A program made the translations under genes and the position numbers. The notes under the pieces were generated by a model, which saw only the letters and a list, made by a program, of their open reading frames with translations, made no database searches and was not told where the DNA came from. From Collimonas pratensis (GTDB lineage Bacteria; Pseudomonadota; Gammaproteobacteria; Burkholderiales; Burkholderiaceae_D): a DNA stretch of 64,000 nucleotides. This document shows positions 28,029-36,178 of the stretch, piece after piece. Positions within the stretch are counted from its first letter, which is position 1; each line of letters opens with the position of its first letter. The stretch lies in contig NZ_CP013234.1 of NCBI RefSeq assembly GCF_001584185.1, positions 3,224,001 through 3,288,000 on the forward strand. The letters are read 5' to 3'.

Positions 28029-28934
28029 ATGGATCAGTTCAAGCAGATTTCCACCTTCGTCGAAGTCGCCGCCAAAGGCAGCCTGTCGGCCGCCGCCCGC
28101 GCCGAGGGGATCGCCCCAGCCATGATAGGAAGGCGGCTGGATGCATTAGAGGAACGGCTCGGTGTCAAACTTTTGCAACGCACCACGCGCAAGATCGCGC
28201 TGACCAATGAAGGCGAAGCCTTCCTGGAAGATTGCCAGCGTATCCTGTCCGACCTGGAAAATGCTGAGTCGGCAGTCTCGGAGCGCAGCGCCCATGCCAG
28301 CGGCCACCTGCTGATTTCGGCGCCGGCCGGCTTCGGACGGCAGCACGTGGCGCCGCTGATGCCCTCTTTCCTCACCGAACACCGCGACGTCACCCTGACC
28401 CTCAACCTGAACGACCGCGTGGTCGACCTGATCGGCGAAGGCATCGACGTCGCCATCCGCATCGCTTCCTTGACGGACTCCTCGCTGATCGGCGCCAAGC
28501 TGGCCGACAACAAACGCATCGTGGTGGCCTCGCCAGCCTATATCAAACGGCACGGCAAGCCGCTCAGCGTGGACGACCTGCAGAAGCACAACTGCCTGGC
28601 GATCAGCAGCGAAGGCAGCCAGCGCGGCTGGAGCTTCCGCCAGAACGGCAAGATCGTCACGGTCAGGGTGGCCGGCAACATGGTCTGCAACGACGGCCAG
28701 GTCCTGCACGACTGGGCGCTGGCCGGCAAAGGCCTGGCCTGGCGTTCGATGTGGGAAGTCGGCAGCGAGATCGAATCCGGCAAGCTGGTGACCGTGCTGG
28801 ACGAATTCGCCGCCCCCGGCAACGATATCTACGCCGTCTTCGCACAGCGGCGCCATTTGCCCCTGCGGATCCGGGTATTTGTGGATTTTTTGCGACGCGC
28901 CTACGCCCAGCCGGATTATTGGCGCCAGGGTTGA
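28029..28934 (+). CDS. LysR-family transcriptional regulator
   Basis: A 301-residue LysR-type regulator from the ATG at 28029 (MDQFKQISTFVEVAAKGSLS). The frame extends to a GTG at 27969, but that adds a Pro-rich leader not seen in the family. The helix-turn-helix (AAARAEGIAPAMIGRRLDALEERLGVKLLQRTTRK, about residues 20-56) and the effector domain (SAPAGFGRQHVAPLMPSF...) are intact. It is divergent from aceB across an AT-rich 263-bp gap. The inducer is unknown. Confidence 0.88.
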   Translation: MDQFKQISTFVEVAAKGSLSAAARAEGIAPAMIGRRLDALEERLGVKLLQRTTRKIALTNEGEAFLEDCQRILSDLENAESAVSERSAHASGHLLISAPAGFGRQHVAPLMPSFLTEHRDVTLTLNLNDRVVDLIGEGIDVAIRIASLTDSSLIGAKLADNKRIVVASPAYIKRHGKPLSVDDLQKHNCLAISSEGSQRGWSFRQNGKIVTVRVAGNMVCNDGQVLHDWALAGKGLAWRSMWEVGSEIESGKLVTVLDEFAAPGNDIYAVFAQRRHLPLRIRVFVDFLRRAYAQPDYWRQG

Positions 28935-29011
28935 CGCTAAATTCTCGCAGTTTGAAAATAGTGGTTTATAATTATCACCAGCTGCACGATTTCTTTCGTG
29001 CAACACCCTCT

Positions 29012-29160
29012 CAAAGGGGAGTAGCTCCTGAATATTGTACTGGCTGACGCGTTTCAATGACCTGTCGCCGCAATGTTCTGCAAGGTAGTCGTCATCACGG
29101 TACAGGCACAACGCCTGCGCCCGGTTACCTTGGCAGCAACGCTGTTGAGCAAGACCTTTG
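29012..29160 (+). promoter_or_regulatory. yybP-ykoY (Mn2+) riboswitch leader of terC
   Basis: The leader has the conserved features of this class: the GGGGAGTAGC box at 29017-29026, GTCGTCATCACGG around 29090, the ACCTTGGCAGCAACGC segment at about 29128-29142, and the closing stem CAAAGG (29012-29017) with CCTTTG (29155-29160). These elements sense Mn2+ (and in E. coli alx also pH) and switch on export genes. A 7-bp hairpin (28983-29002) stands just before it. The whole 326-bp gap between lysR and terC is taken up by this leader and its flanks. Confidence 0.9.
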
Positions 29161-29260
29161 TCAGCATGGATTCCATGCAGGCATTGTGTCGCGTTTACTT
29201 CTCGTCACTCCTGCTGTTATCCATGTTTTGAGGTTATTCGTTAACCCTGTTGGAGACTTT

Positions 29261-29983
29261 ATGGATTTTTCTGGTTTACTTTCAATGCTGGGCATGGCCG
29301 ACTGGAATGCCGGCGCCTTCTTCACGGCGCTGGCGGCGATCATCGTGATCGACCTGGTGCTGGCCGGCGACAACGCCATCGTGATCGCCATGGCGGCACG
29401 CAGCCTGCCCGACCACCTGCGCCGCAAGGCCATCCTGTGGGGCACCGCCGGCGCCGTCGTGATGCGCGTGCTGATGACCATCGGCGTGGTCTGGCTGCTC
29501 AAGATACCAGGCCTGCTGCTGGTCGGCGGCGCGGCGCTGCTGTGGATCGCCTACCGCCTGCTGACGCAGTCGGATAGCGGCGAAGCGCACGGCATCAAGG
29601 CCACCACCATGGCCGCCGCATTGAAAACCATCATCATCGCCGATACCGTCATGGGCATCGACAACGTGCTGGGCGTGGCCGGTGCCGCCAAGGGCAGCAT
29701 GGCGCTGGTGATCATCGGCTTGCTGATCTCGGTGCCGATCATGGTCTGGGGCTCGACCCTGGCGCTGAAACTGATCGAACGCTTCCCGCTGACGATCTTC
29801 ATCGGCGCCGCGATCCTGGTCTACACCGCGATGCACATGATCGTTACCGAACCGGTACTGCGGCCGTTCTGGGACAGCTTGCCAGGTCTTAACTATGCAG
29901 CTTACGTGCTGGGCTTTGTGGTAGTGCTGGGCGGCGGCTGGCTGGTCTCGAAGCGGCGCGAAAGCGCCAAGGCCGCCGGATAA
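29261..29983 (+). CDS. TerC family integral membrane protein (probable Mn2+ exporter)
   Basis: A 240-residue membrane protein of the TerC/Alx/MeeF family with about seven helices. The conserved acidic membrane motifs are visible: IDLVLAGDNAIVIAMAA (about residues 31-47) and IIADTVMGIDNVLGVAGA (about 126-143). I chose ATG 29261, with GGAG 6 nt upstream; the longer frame that opens at 29057 would translate through the riboswitch and is rejected. The Mn-sensing leader supports a role in Mn2+ efflux during metal excess. A strong terminator follows, so it is monocistronic. Confidence 0.92.
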   Translation: MDFSGLLSMLGMADWNAGAFFTALAAIIVIDLVLAGDNAIVIAMAARSLPDHLRRKAILWGTAGAVVMRVLMTIGVVWLLKIPGLLLVGGAALLWIAYRLLTQSDSGEAHGIKATTMAAALKTIIIADTVMGIDNVLGVAGAAKGSMALVIIGLLISVPIMVWGSTLALKLIERFPLTIFIGAAILVYTAMHMIVTEPVLRPFWDSLPGLNYAAYVLGFVVVLGGGWLVSKRRESAKAAG

Positions 29984-30004
29984 GATCGCGGAATCCGGAC
30001 ATGC

Positions 30005-30034
30005 AAGCCCCGCCTGGCCAGGCGGGGCTTTTTT
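30005..30034 (+). terminator. Rho-independent terminator of terC
   Basis: A 10-bp stem AAGCCCCGCC (30005-30014) and its complement (30021-30030) have a TGGCCA loop and are followed by a run of T. Confidence 0.93.
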
Positions 30035-30046
30035 CATGGTTCAGTC

Positions 30047-30117
30047 GTAGGGTGGGCACGCTTTTGTGCCCACGCGGATAGCGGCACGGCGTGGGCACAA
30101 AAAAATGCCCACCCTAC
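30047..30117. repeat. BIME-like palindrome GTAGGGTGGGCA...TGCCCACCCTAC, copy 2
   Basis: Perfect 12-bp outer arms at 30047-30058 and 30106-30117, with a strong inner pair TTTTGTGCCCACGC / GCGTGGGCACAAAA. It lies between the terC terminator and the end of fghA. Confidence 0.9.
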
Positions 30118-30124
30118 CGGTGTT

Positions 30125-30979
30125 TCAAAGCGCTCGCTTCGCCGTGAGTATCCGCTGGTGAAACGCCAGATGATCCTCGATCAAGGTCGAGATGAAAAAA
30201 TAGCCGTGGTCATAGTCCGCATGGCGGCGCAGCGTCAGGCGCTGCCCTGCTTGCGCACAGGCCGCTTCAAACTGCGCCGGCAGCAGCTGCTCAGCCAGAA
30301 ATTTATCACCCAGGCCTTGGTCAATCAGGATCTCTTGCGGGAACGGCTGCGGCAAGCCCAGCATCAGCTGGGTCGCATCGTAGTCGCGCCAGCTGGCCCG
30401 GTCTGATCCCAGATAATTGCCGAATGCTTTTTGCCCCCACGGACACTGGCTGGGCGCCGCAATCGGCGCAAACGCCGACACCGAACGGAACACATCCGGA
30501 TTACGCAATGCCAGCACCAGCGCGCCATGGCCGCCCATCGAGTGGCCAAAGATGCCGATCTTGCCGGCTTGCGCCGGAAATTCCTGGATCACGGTCTGCC
30601 GCAACTCGTGCAAGATATAGGAATACATCTTGAAATGCTGCGCCCACGGCGCTTGCGTCGCATCCAGGTAGAAGCCGGCGCCGTTGCCGAAATCCCAGCT
30701 GTCGGCGGCGCCGGCGATGCCGGTATCGCGCGGGCTGGTGTCCGGCGCCACCAGCATGATGCCGTGCTGCGCCGCATAGCGCTGCGCGCCGGCCTTGATC
30801 ATGAAGGTTTCTTCGGTACAGGTCAGCCCGGCCAGGAAAAACAGCACTGGCACCGGCCCCAGTCTGGCTTGCGGCGGCTGGAATACGGAAAAGCGCATCG
30901 GCAAGCCGATTTCCTTCGAAGCATGGCGGTAGAAGCCCTGCGTGCCGCCGAAACAGGCATGCTCGCTGACGACTTCCAT
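30125..30979 (-). CDS. fghA: S-formylglutathione hydrolase
   Basis: A 284-residue cytoplasmic esterase that hydrolyses S-formylglutathione to formate and glutathione, the second step of formaldehyde removal. The nucleophile elbow GHSMGGHGAL holds the catalytic serine near residue 148. The opening CFGGTQGFYRHAS and the PFPQEILIDQG region are typical, and the C-terminal HADYDHGYFFI carries the catalytic histidine. The ATG overlaps the frmA stop by one base (TGATG), so the two are translationally coupled. Length matches the family (about 280). Confidence 0.95.
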   Translation of the reverse strand: MEVVSEHACFGGTQGFYRHASKEIGLPMRFSVFQPPQARLGPVPVLFFLAGLTCTEETFMIKAGAQRYAAQHGIMLVAPDTSPRDTGIAGAADSWDFGNGAGFYLDATQAPWAQHFKMYSYILHELRQTVIQEFPAQAGKIGIFGHSMGGHGALVLALRNPDVFRSVSAFAPIAAPSQCPWGQKAFGNYLGSDRASWRDYDATQLMLGLPQPFPQEILIDQGLGDKFLAEQLLPAQFEAACAQAGQRLTLRRHADYDHGYFFISTLIEDHLAFHQRILTAKRAL

Positions 30980-32085
30980 CAGTAGATCACCACCGAACGG
31001 ATCGATTCACCGCTCTTCATCAGGTCGAAGCCTTCATTGATGCGCTCCAGCGGCAAGCGGTGTGTGATCAAGTCATCGATGTTCAGCTTGCCGTCCATGT
31101 ACCAGTCGACGATTTTCGGCACATCGGTGCGGCCGCGGGCGCCGCCGAAAGCGGAGCCCTTCCAGACCCGGCCGGTGACCAGCTGGAACGGCCGGGTGCT
31201 GATTTCCTGGCCGGCGGCGGCGACGCCGATCACGATCGACTGGCCCCAGCCCTTGTGGCAGCATTCCAGCGCCTGCCGCATCGTAGTCGTGTTGCCGATG
31301 CATTCGAAGCTGTAGTCGGCGCCGCCGTCGGTCAGGCCGATGATGGCGTCCACCACGTTTTCCACTTCCTTGGCGTTGATGAAATGGGTCATGCCGAACT
31401 TGCGCGCCATCGCTTCGCGCGCCGGATTGATGTCGACGCCGATGATCTTGTCGGCGCCCACCATGCGCGCCGCCTGGATCACATTGAGGCCGATGCCGCC
31501 GAGACCGAACACCACCACATTGGCGCCCGCCTCCACCTTGGCGGTGAACAGCACCGCGCCGACGCCGGTGGTGACGCCGCAACCGATATAGCAAACCTTG
31601 TCGAACGGTGCATCTTCACGGATCTTGGCGAGGGCGATTTCCGGCACCACGATGTAGTTGGAAAAAGTCGAGGTGCCCATGTAGTGGTAGATCGGCTTGC
31701 CGTCGATCGAGAAACGGCTGGTGGCGTCGGGCATCAGGCCGCGGCCCTGGGTCGAGCGGATAGACTGGCAGAGATTGGTTTTCTGCGACAGGCAGAATTT
31801 GCACTGGCGACATTCCGGCGTGTAGAGCGGGATGACGTGATCGTTCTTTTTCAGGCTTTTGACGTCAGGGCCGACATCGACCACCACGCCGGCGCCCTCA
31901 TGGCCCAGGATGGAAGGGAAGATGCCTTCCGGATCGGCGCCGGAGAGCGTGTAGTAATCGGTATGGCAGATCCCGGTGGCCTTGATCTCCACCAACACTT
32001 CGCCGGCGCGCGGGCCGCCCAGTTCGACTTCCTCGATGGTCAGTGGCTGACCGGCTTTCCATGCGATAGCTGCTTTGGTTTTCAT
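30979..32085 (-). CDS. frmA: S-(hydroxymethyl)glutathione dehydrogenase / class III alcohol dehydrogenase
   Basis: A 368-residue zinc- and NAD-dependent enzyme that oxidises S-hydroxymethylglutathione. Catalytic-zinc ligands are visible in ATGICHTDYYTL and GHEGAGVV. The structural-zinc cysteines lie in CRQCKFCLSQKTNLC. The NAD-binding motif is GLGGIGL and the second catalytic-zinc cysteine is in YIGCGVTTG. AAAGG stands upstream of the ATG. It forms an operon with fghA. No frmR regulator is adjacent. The promoter region carries tandem 9-bp repeats and an 18-bp palindrome that may be regulatory. Confidence 0.97.
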   Translation of the reverse strand: MKTKAAIAWKAGQPLTIEEVELGGPRAGEVLVEIKATGICHTDYYTLSGADPEGIFPSILGHEGAGVVVDVGPDVKSLKKNDHVIPLYTPECRQCKFCLSQKTNLCQSIRSTQGRGLMPDATSRFSIDGKPIYHYMGTSTFSNYIVVPEIALAKIREDAPFDKVCYIGCGVTTGVGAVLFTAKVEAGANVVVFGLGGIGLNVIQAARMVGADKIIGVDINPAREAMARKFGMTHFINAKEVENVVDAIIGLTDGGADYSFECIGNTTTMRQALECCHKGWGQSIVIGVAAAGQEISTRPFQLVTGRVWKGSAFGGARGRTDVPKIVDWYMDGKLNIDDLITHRLPLERINEGFDLMKSGESIRSVVIY

Positions 32086-32102
32086 TTGATTGACCTTTAC
32101 CG

Positions 32103-32129
32103 GGATGTATTGGATGTATTAGATGTATT
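32103..32129. repeat. Three tandem 9-bp repeats in the frmA leader
   Basis: GGATGTATT is repeated three times without spacer (the third copy has A for the first G). On the minus strand this reads as AATACATC(C/T) units just before the frmA ribosome site. Confidence 0.8.
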
Positions 32130-32133
32130 CGGG

Positions 32134-32172
32134 AATACAGGATTATTCATTATGAATGGCAAGCTTGCCATT
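32134..32172 (-). promoter_or_regulatory. Candidate frmA promoter with 18-bp perfect palindrome
   Basis: On the minus strand TTGCCA (32157-32162) and TGTATT (32134-32139) are spaced by 17 bp. The -35 lies inside the perfect palindrome AATGGCAAGCTTGCCATT (32155-32172), a good candidate repressor site, which touches the radA stop codon. A second short dyad ATTCAT-T-ATGAAT lies beside it. Confidence 0.45.
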
Positions 32173-33542
32173 TACTCGGCGTCACGTATCTTGCTCAGGG
32201 CGTCATCGATGCGTTCTACGCCGATCACTTTCAAGCCTTCGATCTCTTGTTTCGGCATGTTCGCCTTGGGAATCATGGCAATCGAAAAACCCAGCTTGGC
32301 GGCTTCGCGCAGGCGTTCCTGGCCGCGCGGCGCCGGCCGGATCTCGCCGGCCAGGCCGACTTCGCCGAACACCACCAGCCCGCGCGGCAGCGGCCGGTTA
32401 CGCATGGAGGAATTGATCGCCAGCAGCACTGCCAGATCGGCGGCCGGCTCGGTGATCTTGACGCCGCCGACGGCGTTGATGAAGACGTCCTGGTCGAACG
32501 CCGCGATGCCGGCATGCCGGTGCAGCACCGCCAGCAGCATCGCCAGGCGGTTCTGTTCCAGCCCCACCGATAGCCGCCGCGCGTTCGGCACGTGCGAGGC
32601 GTCGACCAGGGCCTGGATTTCCACCAGCAAGGGCCGCGTGCCTTCCTGTGTCACCATCACGCAGGAACCCGGCACCTGGCTGTCGTGCTGCGAAAGGAAC
32701 AGCGCCGACGGGTTCGACACGCCCTTCAGACCTTTTTCGGTCATGGCGAACACGCCGAGTTCGTTGACGGCGCCGAAGCGGTTCTTGAACGCCCGCACCA
32801 GGCGGAAACTGGAATGGGTGTCGCCTTCGAAGTACAGCACGGTATCGACGATATGCTCCAGCACGCGCGGCCCCGCCAGCGCACCTTCCTTGGTGACGTG
32901 GCCGACCATGATGATGGTGATGCCGGACTGCTTGGCGACCCGCGTCAGCTGCGCCGCGCATTCACGCACCTGCGCCACCGAACCGGGAGCAGAGCTGAGC
33001 GCATCCGAATAGACTGTCTGGATCGAATCGATCACCGCCACTTCCGGCTTGTGCTCCACCAGGGTGTTGAGGATTTTTTCCAGCTGGATTTCCGCCTGCA
33101 GGCGCAGGTCGCCGGCATCCACCGCCAGGCGCTTGGCGCGCAAGGCAATCTGCGCACCCGACTCTTCGCCGCTGACGTACAGCACTTTCTTGATCTTGGA
33201 AAGATTCGCCAGCGCCTGCAGCAGCAAGGTCGACTTGCCGATGCCCGGATCGCCGCCGATCAGCACCACGCCGCCAGCCACCAGGCCGCCGCCCAGCACG
33301 CGGTCGAATTCTTCGATGCCGGTGCCGAAGCGCGGCACATCGATCGCTTCGATATCGGCCAGGGTCATCACCGGCGCCGTCTGCGCCAAGCCCTGGTGCT
33401 GGTTGGAAAAACGGTTGCCGACCGCTTCCACGATGGTTTCCACCAGCGTATTCCACTGCCCGCACGAGGGACACTGGCCGGTCCATTTATTGGCGATGCC
33501 GCCGCATTCGGTACAGGTGTAATTGGTTTTAGCTTTGGCCAT
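32172..33542 (-). CDS. radA: DNA repair protein RadA
   Basis: A 456-residue ATPase and branch-migration helicase of recombinational repair. The N-terminal C4 zinc finger (CTEC-GG ... CPSCGQW, about residues 10-30) is followed by the RecA-like core with Walker A GGDPGIGKSTLLL (about 96-108) and the RadA-specific KNRFG motif (about 255). The C-terminal Lon-protease-like domain (DVFINAVGGVKITEPAADLAVLLAI) has no proteolytic role. Length is standard. It follows alr on the same strand with an 86-bp gap and may be co-transcribed. Confidence 0.97.
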   Translation of the reverse strand: MAKAKTNYTCTECGGIANKWTGQCPSCGQWNTLVETIVEAVGNRFSNQHQGLAQTAPVMTLADIEAIDVPRFGTGIEEFDRVLGGGLVAGGVVLIGGDPGIGKSTLLLQALANLSKIKKVLYVSGEESGAQIALRAKRLAVDAGDLRLQAEIQLEKILNTLVEHKPEVAVIDSIQTVYSDALSSAPGSVAQVRECAAQLTRVAKQSGITIIMVGHVTKEGALAGPRVLEHIVDTVLYFEGDTHSSFRLVRAFKNRFGAVNELGVFAMTEKGLKGVSNPSALFLSQHDSQVPGSCVMVTQEGTRPLLVEIQALVDASHVPNARRLSVGLEQNRLAMLLAVLHRHAGIAAFDQDVFINAVGGVKITEPAADLAVLLAINSSMRNRPLPRGLVVFGEVGLAGEIRPAPRGQERLREAAKLGFSIAMIPKANMPKQEIEGLKVIGVERIDDALSKIRDAE

Positions 33543-33628
33543 TCGCTTCTATCGTTTCATAACATGCATGCACAACTGATCTGCCCACTTGTTTACCTAT
33601 CTGGTGGGCGCTTTTTATTGCCCTGCGC

Positions 33629-34705
33629 TCAAGACTCCACCACTTTAACCCGCGCTGCCAAAGCACACATCAATTCATAGCCGATGGTGCCGGCGGCGTG
33701 GGCCACTTCGTCGATCGGCAAGCCTGCGCCCCACAGGGTCACGTTGCTGCCGACCGCCGCGCCGGGCACGTTGGTCAAATCGACCGAGAACATGTCCATC
33801 GACACCCGGCCGACGGTGGCGGTGCGGACGCCATCGACCAGCACCGGCGTGCCGTTGGGGGCATGGCGCGGATAGCCGTCGGCATAGCCGCAGGCCACGG
33901 CGCCGACGATCATCGGCGCGGCGGCGACGAAACGGCTGCCGTAGCCAATCGCCTCGCCCGTACCTATGCGCTGGATGCCGATGATTTTGCTGGTCAGCGT
34001 CATCGCCGGCTTCAGGCCGAACTGTTCGGCGCTAGCGCCGCCCGGACTGGCGCCGTACAGCATGATGCCAGGCCGCACCCAGTCCGATTTCAATTCAGGA
34101 TGCATGAGATCGGCAGCGGAATTGGCGATGCTGCGCTCCTCCTCGATGCCGGCCGTACCTTGCTCGAACAACTGCACCTGTTGCAGCAATGGCAAGCCCG
34201 GATTAAGCGGATCGTCGGCATTGGCGAAATGCGTCATCAGCGTGATCTTGCGGACCGCAGGAATCGCTCGCAGGCGCTGATAGGCCGCGCGGTAAGCCTC
34301 GGACTTGAAGCCCAGCCGATTCATGCCGCTGTTCATTTTTAAATGGACATCCAGCGGCCCCTTCAAGGCAGCACGCTCCAGCAGCAGGATCTGGTCCGGA
34401 GAATGGACGGCAAAGTTGAGCCCGGCCTGCGCCGCGGTGTCCAGGTCGGCGGCATCAAAAATACCCTCAAGCAACAAAATCGGCTTTTGCCAGCCCAGCT
34501 GACGCAAGCACAGCGCATTTTCGGGTTCGATCAGGGCCAGTCCGTCGGCTTCGGCGAAGCCGCGCATGGCGCGCTCCAGGCCATGGCCGTAGGCATTGGC
34601 CTTGACTACTGCCCAGATTTTCGCCAGTGGGGCGTGCGACTTGGCAATACGCAGGTTGTGATGCAGCGCAGAAATGTCTATGGAAGCAAGAAGCGGTCTG
34701 GGCAT
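33629..34705 (-). CDS. alr: Alanine racemase
   Basis: A 358-residue PLP enzyme that makes D-alanine for peptidoglycan. The PLP lysine lies in AVVKANAYGHGL near residue 34. The catalytic tyrosine lies in IGYGSRF near residue 255, and the substrate-binding MHFANADDP and MNSGMNRLGF segments are present. It is divergent from lplT. A TAAAAT -10-like hexamer occurs about 35 bp upstream on the minus strand. Length is normal. Confidence 0.96.
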   Translation of the reverse strand: MPRPLLASIDISALHHNLRIAKSHAPLAKIWAVVKANAYGHGLERAMRGFAEADGLALIEPENALCLRQLGWQKPILLLEGIFDAADLDTAAQAGLNFAVHSPDQILLLERAALKGPLDVHLKMNSGMNRLGFKSEAYRAAYQRLRAIPAVRKITLMTHFANADDPLNPGLPLLQQVQLFEQGTAGIEEERSIANSAADLMHPELKSDWVRPGIMLYGASPGGASAEQFGLKPAMTLTSKIIGIQRIGTGEAIGYGSRFVAAAPMIVGAVACGYADGYPRHAPNGTPVLVDGVRTATVGRVSMDMFSVDLTNVPGAAVGSNVTLWGAGLPIDEVAHAAGTIGYELMCALAARVKVVES

Positions 34706-34886
34706 GAATGGCAGAATTGCTGAAGATTCGTAGAGCGCTCTATTTTACCGGAAGCAAGAGCAGCAAAGGATTGGCAATTTCTCAATAATTCTGCTGAACG
34801 TTTTGGCTTTTGCTGCCGTCATAAACACGGAACGGTCATATTTTCATGGTATAAAGCAGGCCGGGGACACATTGTTACATTCTGGG

Positions 34887-36155
34887 ATGCGGATGAATCG
34901 CGGTTTTTACACCATCATGGCGGCGCAGTTTTTTTCTTCGCTGGCCGACAACGCCCTACTCATAGCGGCCATCGCCTTACTGGCGGAAATGTCCTCGCCG
35001 GACTGGATGACACCCTTACTGAAATTGTTTTTTGTCCTGTCTTACGTGCTGTTAGCCGCTTTTGTCGGCGCTTTTGCCGATTCTTTGCCAAAAGGCAAAG
35101 TCATGTTCATCACCAACATGATCAAGATCGCCGGCTGCCTGATGATGTTCGCCGATGTCCATCCATTAATTGCTTACGCGGTCGTCGGCTTCGGTGCGGC
35201 GGCATACTCGCCCGCTAAATATGGCATCCTGACCGAATTGTTGCCTGCAGAGAAACTGGTCGCCGCCAATGGCTGGATTGAAGGCTTGACCATGGCCTCC
35301 ATTATCCTCGGCACGGTGCTGGGCGGCGCCCTCGTCAGTCCGCACGTAGTCTCAATATTGCTCCAATGGCACATACCTATCATCAACTGGCACCTGAACA
35401 CGCCCACCCATGCGGCACTGATGGTGATCGGCACGCTGTATGTGATCGCCACCATCTTCAACCTCAAGATTCCTGACACCGGCGCCCGCTATCCGAACCA
35501 GCAGCACAGGCCGAGCAAGCTGATTGCCGACTTCGCCAACTGCTGCGCAATCTTGTGGAAAGATAAATTGGGCCAAATTTCGCTGGCCGTCACTACCCTG
35601 TTCTGGGGCGCAGGCGCCACCCTGCAATTCATTGTCTTGAAATGGGCGGAGAAATCGCTCGGCATGCCGCTCGACAAGGCTGCCATCCTGCAAGGCGTGG
35701 TGGCGTTTGGGGTAGCCATCGGCGCCGGTGCTGCGGCCCGCATGATTCCGCTGAAAAAATCGCTGACCGTGATGCCCATGGGCATCGTGATGGGCATAGT
35801 CGTCATGGCCATGACCGTGGTGCATTCGGTCTGGGTAGCGTACCCGCTGCTGATCATCATCGGCGCTCTGTCAGGCTATTTCGTGGTGCCGATGAATGCA
35901 TTGCTGCAACATCGCGGCCATGTCCTGATGAGCGCCGGCCATTCGATAGCGGTACAGAACTTCAACGAGAACCTGTCGGTGCTGACCATGCTGGTGCTAT
36001 ACGCCCTGATGATCAAGATCGATCTGGACGTCAATATCGTCATCCTGATGTTCGGCTCGTTCGTGGCCTGCATCATGCTGCTCATCATGCGCAAGCACGC
36101 GGCCAACCAGCGTGAGCATGATTCGCTGGCCCTGATCGGCGAAGTCAAGCACTAG
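34887..36155 (+). CDS. lplT: Lysophospholipid transporter LplT
   Basis: An MFS-type membrane protein of about 422 residues that flips lysophospholipids (2-acyl-GPE) into the cytoplasm for re-acylation. The opening MNRGFYTIMAAQFFSSLADNALLIAAIALL and the FVGAFADSLPKGKVMF motif A region are characteristic. I placed the start at ATG 34887; ATG 34893 is an equal alternative, and the frame extending to 34803 is not supported. The partner acyltransferase Aas is not fused or adjacent here. It is divergent from alr and convergent with the DUF1853 gene. Confidence 0.93.
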   Translation: MRMNRGFYTIMAAQFFSSLADNALLIAAIALLAEMSSPDWMTPLLKLFFVLSYVLLAAFVGAFADSLPKGKVMFITNMIKIAGCLMMFADVHPLIAYAVVGFGAAAYSPAKYGILTELLPAEKLVAANGWIEGLTMASIILGTVLGGALVSPHVVSILLQWHIPIINWHLNTPTHAALMVIGTLYVIATIFNLKIPDTGARYPNQQHRPSKLIADFANCCAILWKDKLGQISLAVTTLFWGAGATLQFIVLKWAEKSLGMPLDKAAILQGVVAFGVAIGAGAAARMIPLKKSLTVMPMGIVMGIVVMAMTVVHSVWVAYPLLIIIGALSGYFVVPMNALLQHRGHVLMSAGHSIAVQNFNENLSVLTMLVLYALMIKIDLDVNIVILMFGSFVACIMLLIMRKHAANQREHDSLALIGEVKH

Positions 36156-36178
36156 GACCTGCCTGTAACCCTGTCGGA

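Noticed and set aside
29057..29260. N-terminal extension of the terC reading frame
   Set aside because: It would translate through the riboswitch; the ATG at 29261 has a proper ribosome site and matches the family start.
31060..33012. 650-residue plus-strand frame across frmA and radA
   Set aside because: It spans two well-identified minus-strand genes and their intergenic repeats, with no coherent domain.
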